The notes under the pieces are model-generated. The model worked only from the letters and a program-made list of their open reading frames with translations. It was not told the origin of the DNA and searched no databases. Source: Amphiduros pacificus (lineage: Eukaryota; Annelida; Polychaeta; Phyllodocida; Hesionidae). From it: a stretch of DNA of 64,000 bases. The DNA lies in assembly GCA_949316495.1 (NCBI GenBank), contig OX439012.1, forward strand, positions 22,850,666-22,914,665, in the 5' to 3' direction. Of this stretch, positions 11,554 to 21,263 are shown in pieces. Position 1 is the stretch's first letter; each line of letters starts with the position of its first letter. The position numbers and the translations under genes are program-made.

Positions 11554-11882
11554 CCAGGAAATTAGCCTGTCTCAGTGAGTATATATGTTGTATATATGTG
11601 ATCAGATAATATTTTGTTTTCAGCTCTGTGAAATTACCAAGATATTAGCTTGGCCAGATAGAAATAACCTTTTGTAGTCTGTGGTAATTTATTTTTGTGC
11701 TCTGTGGTAATTACCAAGATAATGGCTTGGTCAGAAAATTTGCTTCAATTTATTTTGTATTTTAACAAAAAATCTTTATTTGCTCTGTGACAATTGCCAA
11801 GATATTTGCTTGGCCAGATGTATAAGATTTTCTTTATATTAAACAAGGATAGCTCTGTTTTTTCACCAAGATAATAGCTTGG
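11554..11882 (-). repeat. Leader palindrome array of LINE copy B (five units)
   Basis: Five palindromes with 5-bp arms and 7-base loops lie at 11554-11570, 11637-11653, 11714-11730, 11797-11813 and 11866-11882, spaced 69 to 83 bases apart. Four read CCAAG-loop-CTTGG. The first reads CCAGG-AAATTAG-CCTGT, where an A-T pair has become G-C by changes on both sides. Loops resemble ATAATAG. The flanking bases (CTCTGTG before, GCCAGA after) also repeat. The array lies in the leader between the shared 5' motif and the ORF1 start. Confidence 0.85.
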
Positions 11883-12129
11883 CCAGATATTTTTGCCGGG
11901 TATAACCGGTATTCTATCACGCGTGCCGGTGGTCAACGGAAAGTGAAATTTACGCAGTGGTATAATTTGTAAAATAAATTCTTACCATAAGGTATATTAG
12001 AAAACTTGTATAGTAGTCTTTGGCTGTTGCAGTTATATCTCGCTTTTTTCCACTGTTTCCTTATATGTTATTTCCGATCTTTGTATTAGTTTATAGTTAT
12101 CCACTTATTTTGAAATTCCGTCCGCTTGT

Positions 12130-12149
12130 GTTGAGGGTCAAAGCCGCAC
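12130..12149 (-). other. Shared 5' leader motif, LINE copy B
   Basis: On the element strand it reads GTGCGGCTTTGACCCTCAAC, identical over 20 bases to 13450-13469 of copy C. It lies 674 bases before the ORF1 ATG. ATGGTAAG follows 142 bases later (11988-11981); copy C has the same octamer 137 bases after its motif. A weaker copy ending GACCCTCAAC lies at 12481-12499, so part of the leader may be duplicated. Confidence 0.75.
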
Positions 12150-12299
12150 TGAGAATTAACTTGCGACTTATGACACCTGTGAGTTGATTAAGCCAGAGCT
12201 TGAGCTTGAAAATTTGAGTTAATTTGTAGAACTCTGGTCAGTTTTTTTATTTATCAGACTGTTTACTCGTTCTCATATGTTGTGAAAACTTAGCAGCTT

Positions 12300-12930
12300 A
12301 ATACACAGCGCTACCTTAAAGAGTCGTCAGACGCGTTCAGATTATTGTCGCTGTTATATTATGCTGAGAAAAAAACAAATGGCGGTTCACTTTGTGCTAG
12401 CTTCAGTCAAGAGACTATGCAAAAAGTACCATTTATAACAAAAACTTACGGTTTAGGATTTTTTGCACGAGTCTGGTAGTGTTGAGGGTCGATGCAAGCA
12501 AAAAATTTGGTTCGATTTATCGCTATTAATCGCTTTTTTATGATGGTTTTTGTCAGGAAAACGGGTCCTTTAACAAAACACCACTGACCACCTCGACGCA
12601 TGCGCACTCGATCCCTGTCATGAAAGGACCTTGAATTCAATATCTCATTCCCCCAGCAAGGTTTGACCAGTTTGAAGCATTGAATTGAACCTAGTTATAT
12701 TGAAAATGATATATATATATTGTTTCATATGGACATTATGACTTATTGTGAAACGCAATGTAGACGAAGGTTTTTGTTCAAAAAAAGAACAAAAAATACT
12801 GTTTTACCATTTAATGAATATTGTTTACACATTTTAAAATGATTGATTCATGACATATTTCATATTCTGTCAGCATAATCATTTAAAGCAATAAAGAAAA
12901 CCAAAATGATTTGCCTTCCTCATATCTGTC
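12300..12930. other. Gap between LINE copy B and SINE
   Basis: No gene recognised. It holds the weak second copy of the LINE leader motif at 12481-12499 and a short TA run near 12707-12720. The 5' end of LINE copy B may extend into it. Confidence 0.4.
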
Positions 12931-12939
12931 AAAGGCAAC

Positions 12940-13380
12940 AGGCTGTGACACAGTTGGTGCCAGCTTATTAGCACTAGTTCCTCTGTGGTGATCCAAAGGT
13001 CGTGGGTTCGAACCCCGGCCGTGCCGAGATTGAACTCTTTGATACAATTTATCATATGAGCTGAAGTCCGTGCCTAAAGGGTTAACCTGTTGTCCTTGTA
13101 AATCTGTGACTGGGTGGGTTATCATGTCAAGGACCTGCGACATGACAATTCAGTGAGGCGGCACGATACCTGCTACAAATAGGTCTCATCACGAAATGAC
13201 TGAAATAATGTTGAAATTGATGTAAAACCCCTTGTAAATCTGTGACTGGGTGGGTTGTCATGTCAAGGACCTGCAACGTGACAATTCAGTGACGCAGCAC
13301 TATATCTGCTACAAGTAGGTCTCATCACGAAATGACTGAAATAATGTTGAAAGTGATGTAAAACCCCAAACAAACAAACA
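12940..13380 (+). mobile_element. tRNA-derived SINE, family 1, with duplicated body
   Basis: The tRNA-like head has an A box-like part (CACAGTTGGTGCC, decayed) and a clear B box, GGTTCGAACCC, near 13007. A body follows containing CTGTGACTGGGTGGGTT and GTCAAGGACCTGC, ending in GATGTAAAACCCC. The body occurs twice in tandem (about 13085-13230 and 13230-13372), and the (CAAA)n tail closes the element. Further copies lie at 36538 (+), 42401 (-) and 42795 (-), with relics at 26447 (-) and 31150 (+). The tail directly abuts the 5' leader of LINE copy C. Confidence 0.85.
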
Positions 13381-13449
13381 AACAACTCGTGAGCGAATAA
13401 CTCATCTCAAAACTACACAAGTGTCAAACTGGTTAACCGTCAAGTACTT

Positions 13450-13469
13450 GTGCGGCTTTGACCCTCAAC
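13450..13469 (+). other. Shared 5' leader motif, LINE copy C
   Basis: Identical over 20 bases to the copy B motif and in the same orientation relative to the element. It lies 803 bases before the ORF1 ATG. ATGGTAAG, a good match to a splice donor, follows at 13606. Confidence 0.75.
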
Positions 13470-13813
13470 TGTGTAGGAGCCAGTTTACTAAACGTGGAAA
13501 TAAATTGCAAATTAGCAGAAATTTTAGAATTGGAATTAACTGTACACTAACTGCGACCAGAAAACTCTCACAAAAGTCAACTGCTATGATTATTCACACA
13601 TCGACATGGTAAGATTTCTTCTCAGCCCTATATCGCTAATCATAAATATAAGAAATCATTGAGAAAATAGGAAAAAAAAATTCGAAACCACCTACACGTG
13701 TGTTACCTGTACTGGCCGGCTTCCATACAGGAGTATATAATATAAACTGTGTGTAGTTGCGAATATCATCACATAAACTATACATTAATGTCAAATTATA
13801 TACATGCAAATAT

Positions 13814-14180
13814 ATCAAGTAACGTAATATTTTGATTGAATATATTTAAAAATCTCACAAGCCAATACATATCAATCAACGTAATCTTTTGATTGAATAT
13901 TGAAGAACTCTGTATCATAAAGAAATCAACAATCCTTGCAAGATACACAAACATCCAATCAACATAATTCTTTGATTGTAAATATCATTGCATAAAATAA
14001 AACGAAACGCACATCAATCAACCTGATCCTTTGATTGAGTATTGAAAAAAATACACAGATACCAAATCAACGTAATTCTTTGATTGGGATACTTCTTCTG
14101 TGTACAAAGATACCAATCATCATAATTATTTGATTGGAAGCAAAATAATAGTAGATCAATCAACGTAACTTTTTGATTGA
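13814..14180 (+). repeat. Leader palindrome array of LINE copy C (seven units)
   Basis: Units lie at 13814-13836, 13872-13896, 13956-13978, 14024-14048, 14073-14097, 14113-14137 and 14156-14180. The best form is TCAATCAA, nine loop bases, TTGATTGA. Loops resemble CGTAATCTT. In the unit at 14113 the outermost T-A pair is C-G (CCAATCA with TGATTGG). Spacing runs from 40 to 84 bases. The arm sequence is unlike that of copy B, but the place in the element is the same. Confidence 0.85.
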
Positions 14181-14271
14181 GAATCACTCACTGGTGTAAT
14201 AATTCTGTATTCATAACTATGTCCAGTGATAAATATGTGATCCCCATGGGATATGTACACCAGGGGGCACT

Positions 14272-14592
14272 ATGAGCAGCACCGAAAGGGTACATACACA
14301 TGGGTATTCCACTGGTACAGGTATTAAAAATGAAATACACACTATTAAACAAATTTTATCTGACTTCTATCACAGAAAAGAAAAAATCAGGTACTTTAAA
14401 GTATGGTGGGAGAAATATGATAAAAAAGACAGTACTTTTGAACCAGAAGAGAATATACCCAAACACATCATTAAAGAATATATGTTAATCAAAAAATGTA
14501 AAACTGGTAAAAATACTTATACACAATCTATGTGTTTGCAGATGGCATCTAAACAACTAGGGAAGTTTTTCAGGCTCCCATCCTCCAATTAG
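14272..14592 (+). CDS. LINE copy C ORF1 fragment: chromodomain
   Basis: 106 codons from ATG 14272. Residues 20-76 are a chromodomain (IHTIKQIL, YFKVWWEKYD, STFEPEENIP, IIKEYM). The Trp and Tyr at the second and third cage positions are kept; the first cage position is His instead of Tyr. LQMASK near residue 90 matches LQMATK of copy B. Identity to the copy B domain is only moderate, with gaps in the linker, so the two copies have diverged for a long time while both kept the chromodomain. A stop follows at 14590. In another frame a coiled-coil piece (MSQLKQGKERSATLVNDLER near 14654) continues to 14776. Confidence 0.82.
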   Translation: MSSTERVHTHGYSTGTGIKNEIHTIKQILSDFYHRKEKIRYFKVWWEKYDKKDSTFEPEENIPKHIIKEYMLIKKCKTGKNTYTQSMCLQMASKQLGKFFRLPSSN

Positions 14593-15031
14593 GGGCTAGC
14601 AAAAATCTCCCAGCACCAGGACCTGCTAAGGAGGACAGTAAGGAAGACGACTTGATGAGTCAATTGAAGCAGGGAAAGGAGAGAAGCGCTACTCTCGTAA
14701 ATGATCTCGAGAGAGAAAGGAAGGTGATGTTGGATCTCAAGAGACAGTTGAAACAAGAATGGACGAATATCGCATAAATGAAATGCCTTGGAGGCGAAGA
14801 TAAAAGAACACGAATTAGATCCAATACCAACATGACTACTGATTGAACTAATGGATGATATATTGCCAATACTATAGTAATCACAATAATTATAAACAAA
14901 TCTCTAAAGGACTCAGTAGTATCAGATAATATGAAAATGGCAATTATAAAACCACTGCTAAAAAAACTGGGTCCAGAACTAATTGAGAGCAACTATAGAC
15001 CAGTGTCAAATCTCACTTATATCTCAACACT

Positions 15032-15219
15032 GTGAAATGGTGTTTTTACGACCCTTTCAGCAACTATGGCCATATCAGGTCGACTTTCGAGCCTTTCAAC
15101 CAGTGTGAAAGTAACACTGCCGGCAGTGGGAGTCGAACCCACCACCTCCCGTCCTCCACTTATATTACCATTAAAGGCACAGATCATACACTCTACCAAC
15201 TGTGCTAGTGGGGCCGGTA
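15032..15219 (-). mobile_element. tRNA-derived SINE, family 2, inserted in LINE copy C
   Basis: On the minus strand the head reads GCACAGTTGGTAGAGTGT (A box) and GGTGGGTTCGACTCCCAC (B box), followed by a body through GTTGAAAGGCTCGAAAGTC to the end. It is flanked by the 14-bp direct repeat TATATCTCAACACT at 15018-15031 and 15220-15233, a target-site duplication cut in the LINE reverse transcriptase. It is therefore younger than the LINE copy. A decayed relative lies at 44228-44398. Confidence 0.9.
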
Positions 15220-16714
15220 TATATCTCAACACTATAACAGAGAGAGCTGTAGCAAATCAACTAGTACCACATCTAGTGTGGCATGATCTCTCACATAATT
15301 TCCAATCTGCATATAAGCAGTACCATAGTACTAAGACTGCGTTACTACGAGTACAAAATGATATCCTAAGAAATCTTGATGACAAAAAATCGGTTGTCCT
15401 CTTATTATTAGACCTGTCAGCTGTATTTGACACTATTGATCACAAAATACTTATCGACAGGTTGAGTACTAGGTGTAACATTCGAGGTAAGGCATTTTCA
15501 TGGATTGAATCTTACCTTCAATCCAGAAATCAATGTGTGAAAATAGGCAACCACAGATCAGAAATATAAAATATAAAATATGGAGTCCCTCAGAGATCTG
15601 TCCTGGGACCAACCTTCTTCTCGATTTATATGTCTCCACTGGCAGACATCCTAAAAAAATAAGGACTGGACTACCATATTTATGAGGACGACATGCAAAT
15701 TTACTTACCGGTGGATGGATCCTCACAACATCATGTGGACATGTGCAACGAAAAGCTGGAAAATTGCATTAATGATGTAATTTCCTAGTAACAAACAAAA
15801 TGAAGATAAATGCACAGATAGATATAATAAAAATTATAATATAAATAGTGTCAAGGTCGGTTATGCAGATATCTCACTGACAGACTCTGAACACCGGAAA
15901 TCTCCTCCAATAAATCTGAAAGATTACATAATATCACATTTCTCAAAAAGCCGTGCCACCAAATTCATATTAAACAAGTAGTGTTAAAAAAGCATTTCCA
16001 AAAAATAATTTTTATTTCAAAACAAAATAAATGAAAAGCAAAGTTATGCAATAATTTTAAAAGATGGCGAAATCTTACAAGTCAAGCCTGAGATTTCACG
16101 GATACTTGACCAAAATACTTGGTCACACACTACAATCAAGATGGTTGCCAAGCATATAACATGGGGCAAAATATTACAGGTATAATCCAAAGACTCCCAG
16201 GCCATTGAGTTGAAACCACAATAGTCCAACTCAAAAATCAAAAGAGACGTGAGCGATCCTGTTAAGTCGATGGTTAAATCTAAGGATCCTTATTATGTTA
16301 CTTTTATTTGTCCAATTGGGTTTGAAGGTTTCATTTTTTCTTTTAAAAAATGAGGCTATTAAAAGATGTTTAAACCAAACGTGTTTTTGTAGAAGATCAT
16401 TGAAAATCAATCAAAAAAGGTTAATTTTATATTATTATAATATTTCATATTGCATCCATTTTAAAGTGAGACGTATGTGTGTATGTGAATTGAATCGATA
16501 ACAATATTATAAAGTCCCTGACGTCATTATCGTGGACGTCATTATCGTGGAGCACCTTGTTTTCAATCTGAGGTATGGGCACAATTCAAAAACCAAGAGT
16601 CTGCATCTTTCCAAAAATCAAAATATATAAAAAGGTCACCATATTATTTGAGGAATTAAAACATAATAGTTTGAATAATATTATAAAAAAAAGAAGTCAC
16701 TATTTGTCTTTCCT

Positions 16715-16890
<176 letters not shown>

Positions 16891-17999
16891 GGAATTGAAT
16901 TAAAGCATTCATGAAATGAGATTTCAAGCACCTATTCCTTGCACAAAATAAATGGTTATACCCTAAATCTTGTGACCAAATGTTATTTACCCATCATATT
17001 TCCCCTCTATAATTTTTTGTTCCATTTGAAAGTAGACAAGTCTTCTGCTAAGATCTAAATCACTTACTGGACACTTTGTCAATAAACTTTGCTCAGCTGA
17101 CAAGTGAACTAATGACCGAACTCCTGCTTAGGTAAGTTTTGCTATGAATGGGGCACCTTCAGATTGGAACAATGGAGTGATTTGGCTCACAGAGCCCTGT
17201 TTGTCCATAAATGTTTGCCTTTTGGTACAGGCCTAACACCCATACATACCACAATAGAGGTCACATGATTGTATACTTATGAGCACATAGTGGTCACAAA
17301 AGTGCAGCCATTACATGGCATTTTCAGCAAACCACAATTACCATAGTAGGTGTACTTTGGTTGATTTCAGTACGATAGCTTGTTTGTATCACAGTTTTAT
17401 GGCCACATATTTTAAACATAATTTAAACATACCATCGATTTCTGTAAAATTACTTATGACCTCAGTGATTTCATGAAAGCATTAACACATTTTTTAAAAA
17501 TATTATGTAAGCCTAATCAGTTACCACTGTAAATGTGTTCTGTATTGTACTAAAGATGGGAATACATTTATTTATGAATTATTTTGATTATCAACTAAAG
17601 TCCATTTTCAAAACTTATTTTTTTTTTTTTACCAGAATGCCAAAGTTCAATGTCACAGTCATTCAGTTATGGAATGATTTTCCTAAGAGTAAATCACTGT
17701 ACTCTGATAAGGCATAAACCAGATTTAGTTATATTTTTATGTTTCAAAATATACTTTGCAGCAGATGTTACATTATAAACCAAATTTCTCAGAATATTAT
17801 TGCATAGCTGAGAATTGTGCAATATATTCTTAAAAGTCTATTTATTATTTTAATATTTCTATCGCAAAATGTGGAATAGAAGTAGCTAACAATAAATCAT
17901 TAGTATGCCACGTGACCTTGACTTTGACTTTTGACCAAATGCCATAAACATTTTTTTCATTTAGTCATTTAAGGGAGAGAAAATCAATAAAATATTTTT

Positions 18000-18005
18000 T
18001 TTATT
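18000..18005 (-). promoter_or_regulatory. Putative poly(A) signal of the xylosyltransferase gene
   Basis: AATAAA on the minus strand, about 120 bases after the stop codon. Confidence 0.5.
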
Positions 18006-18126
18006 CAAATTTCTGGTCAAAGCTGGATAAACAAAAATGGCATGGAACATTTTGTACCATTGTTGTGCCCTTAGGGGTATTTTTTACATCCCTACCATTG
18101 GAAATAGAAGATGAAAATCTGTCAAA

Positions 18127-19713
18127 TTACTGTTGTTTCCCACACATTCTCGATTTGATATTTTGAATTAAATCAATAATGATGTAAGGCGGTACCAGAG
18201 TATAATGGTCTGGATATTCTAACTTAGAATCTCTGTTTATCCAACTCCTATAAATAAGGTTCCTCCATGTTGCCATGCCAACGAAATGTCTCTTCCATGA
18301 TGGATTGACATATTTGGGCAGCATCTCCAGAAGAGCGCCATGTTTTGGCAAGACCATTGTGAGGGAGAGGGCAGCACCGTGCATTCCCACCAGGATATCC
18401 GCTTCCGAGGAAAGTCTCAACTGGTCCCTCATGTCCAGCAAATCTGTCTGGGAACCGATCACAGTGTCATTCCCAAAAGCATCTTTTACTTCTTGCAGAA
18501 GTTCTTTTTCGTTTTTGATTTTTCTGTGAACATCCCCCGAGGGATTTCTTGGATGAGCGAGGTAAGGTCGTCTCCAAATGAACAATATGTTCACGTTATC
18601 ACAATTCAACTTCCGGTTTACTTCAAGGTCATAACTACTCAAAAAGAATTCTCTGAACTCTTCTGTTAATGGCATGACCCCTTCGATTTTCCCATTCAAA
18701 CCAGTAAAAAGAGGACTATTATAACCTTGCATGCCAAATAACAACCGCTTAAACAAACTCCGTTGTGGCAAATGACCAAGACGCTCAATAGATGAAAATA
18801 AAGTGTTCCAGACTGGGTCCAATCCGCCATAGGGATGCCCATCCACGATCAGAACACGCACTTCTCTTTGTGTTAAATTATAAAATGTCGTGACAAGAAA
18901 TGCATTATAAAAATCTGTCATGGTGTGATAAAGATTTACATATTCATACCTAGTAATGGCGAGATAAACAACATCTTCCATTTCTTTTTGATATCGCTTC
19001 ATGGTTTCCTCATTGGTGACGGTTAAAGCCCGCATCCAATCGTTAAGGTGATTGCTCTGAAAGAACTTATACTGCGGCGGTCTGTTGTCCTCGCATTTCA
19101 TCTGTAAAAATCCAGGATGGAATTTATAAAACTCATCTTGTTCTGCTTGATTCATGAGAGCGTAGAAATATTCTCCACCTCTGCGGCCACTTGTTTGTGA
19201 ATTATCCACGATGACATTATTCAACATGGCCACTTCATTACCATATGCAGTAAACTGTCCATTGCATTGCTCAGATTTCTTTTCAGACCAGTTATTGAAC
19301 AACTTCGGAGTGATGTTCCCGTTTCTATAGACCTTATCAAAATTAGCACCTCTTTTATATGTCGATTTGGGGACAGCAAGGTAGGTAGTATTTGTTTTAT
19401 CATCTGGCAGCCAAAATTTCTCCGCTCTCTCCAACTCTGGTATGTTTTTGAATGGTTCTGTTCTCATTTTTGCTAACAAGGCAGGATGCAGTGTGGGTCT
19501 GGACGGAAACTTAGCAACCCGGACTTTACCGAAATGATCTCGATGTCTATAATTGTTTATTTCCGGTTCCTGTGATGCCTCGTACGCGCCAGACTGTAAG
19601 GTCAACAACCAAGGGCCCACAACGATGACGCCCAGAACGAGGCAAAGTAAAATGTACCTGCGTCGAAGAAACAGTTTTTTAGGAAAGAAGCGAAAAAGTT
19701 TTTCCAATGCCAT
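18127..19713 (-). CDS. Core beta-1,2-xylosyltransferase homologue (GT61 family)
   Basis: 528 codons in a single exon; an in-frame TGA lies 27 bases before the ATG, which supports the start. It is a type II membrane protein: short basic cytosolic tail, signal anchor at 20-40, lumenal stem and catalytic domain, as expected in the Golgi. The best recognisable family is plant beta-1,2-xylosyltransferase, which adds xylose to the core mannose of N-glycans and has about the same length (534 aa in Arabidopsis). Shared blocks are ITRYEYVNLYHTMTDFYNAF (253-272), VDGHPYGGLDPVW (290-302), PLFTGLNGKIEG (334-345), LFIWRRPYLAHPRN (377-390) and the GT61 signature ILVGMHGAALS (440-450). Possible N-glycosylation sites are N109, N133, N141, N279 and N415. 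Core xylose is known on snail N-glycans. EOGT or POMGNT2 (other animal GT61 members) fit less well. Confidence 0.88.
   Translation of the reverse strand: MALEKLFRFFPKKLFLRRRYILLCLVLGVIVVGPWLLTLQSGAYEASQEPEINNYRHRDHFGKVRVAKFPSRPTLHPALLAKMRTEPFKNIPELERAEKFWLPDDKTNTTYLAVPKSTYKRGANFDKVYRNGNITPKLFNNWSEKKSEQCNGQFTAYGNEVAMLNNVIVDNSQTSGRRGGEYFYALMNQAEQDEFYKFHPGFLQMKCEDNRPPQYKFFQSNHLNDWMRALTVTNEETMKRYQKEMEDVVYLAITRYEYVNLYHTMTDFYNAFLVTTFYNLTQREVRVLIVDGHPYGGLDPVWNTLFSSIERLGHLPQRSLFKRLLFGMQGYNSPLFTGLNGKIEGVMPLTEEFREFFLSSYDLEVNRKLNCDNVNILFIWRRPYLAHPRNPSGDVHRKIKNEKELLQEVKDAFGNDTVIGSQTDLLDMRDQLRLSSEADILVGMHGAALSLTMVLPKHGALLEMLPKYVNPSWKRHFVGMATWRNLIYRSWINRDSKLEYPDHYTLVPPYIIIDLIQNIKSRMCGKQQ

Positions 19714-21263
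<1,550 letters not shown>

Larger units (their letters stand above)
5527..12300 (-). mobile_element. LINE copy B, nearly full-length chromodomain LINE (CR1/L2-like)
   Basis: Read on the minus strand, the element has these parts: a 5' leader from about 12.3 kb with a 20-bp motif shared with copy C; a palindrome array (11882-11554); ORF1a (chromodomain, basic stretch, coiled coil); ORF1b (KH plus CCCH zinc finger); ORF2 (unassigned N-terminal extension, APE-type endonuclease, reverse transcriptase); and a 3' UTR with a stem-loop and (ATT)n. ORF1a and ORF1b are open over long stretches and the reverse transcriptase is open for 642 codons, so the copy is fairly young, with about four lesions in ORF2. 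The 5' boundary is only approximate. I saw no target-site duplication. Confidence 0.85.
13385..15900 (+). mobile_element. LINE copy C, chromodomain LINE with internal deletion
   Basis: The leader begins right after a SINE tail and carries the 20-bp motif (13450-13469) and a seven-unit palindrome array (13814-14180). ORF1 starts at 14272 with a chromodomain. A coiled-coil remnant (about 14640-14776) is followed directly by RT fingers (ELDPIPT near 14817, NYRPVSNLTYIS near 14990). The rest of ORF1, the endonuclease and the RT start are therefore deleted. RT sequence resumes after an inserted SINE (LTERAVANQLVPHL near 15233, FDTIDHKILIDRL near 15430, YHIYEDDMQIYLP near 15675, where the first Ala-Asp of YADD reads Glu-Asp) and ends in decay near 15900. 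Protein blocks match A and B, but with more lesions. Confidence 0.88.
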
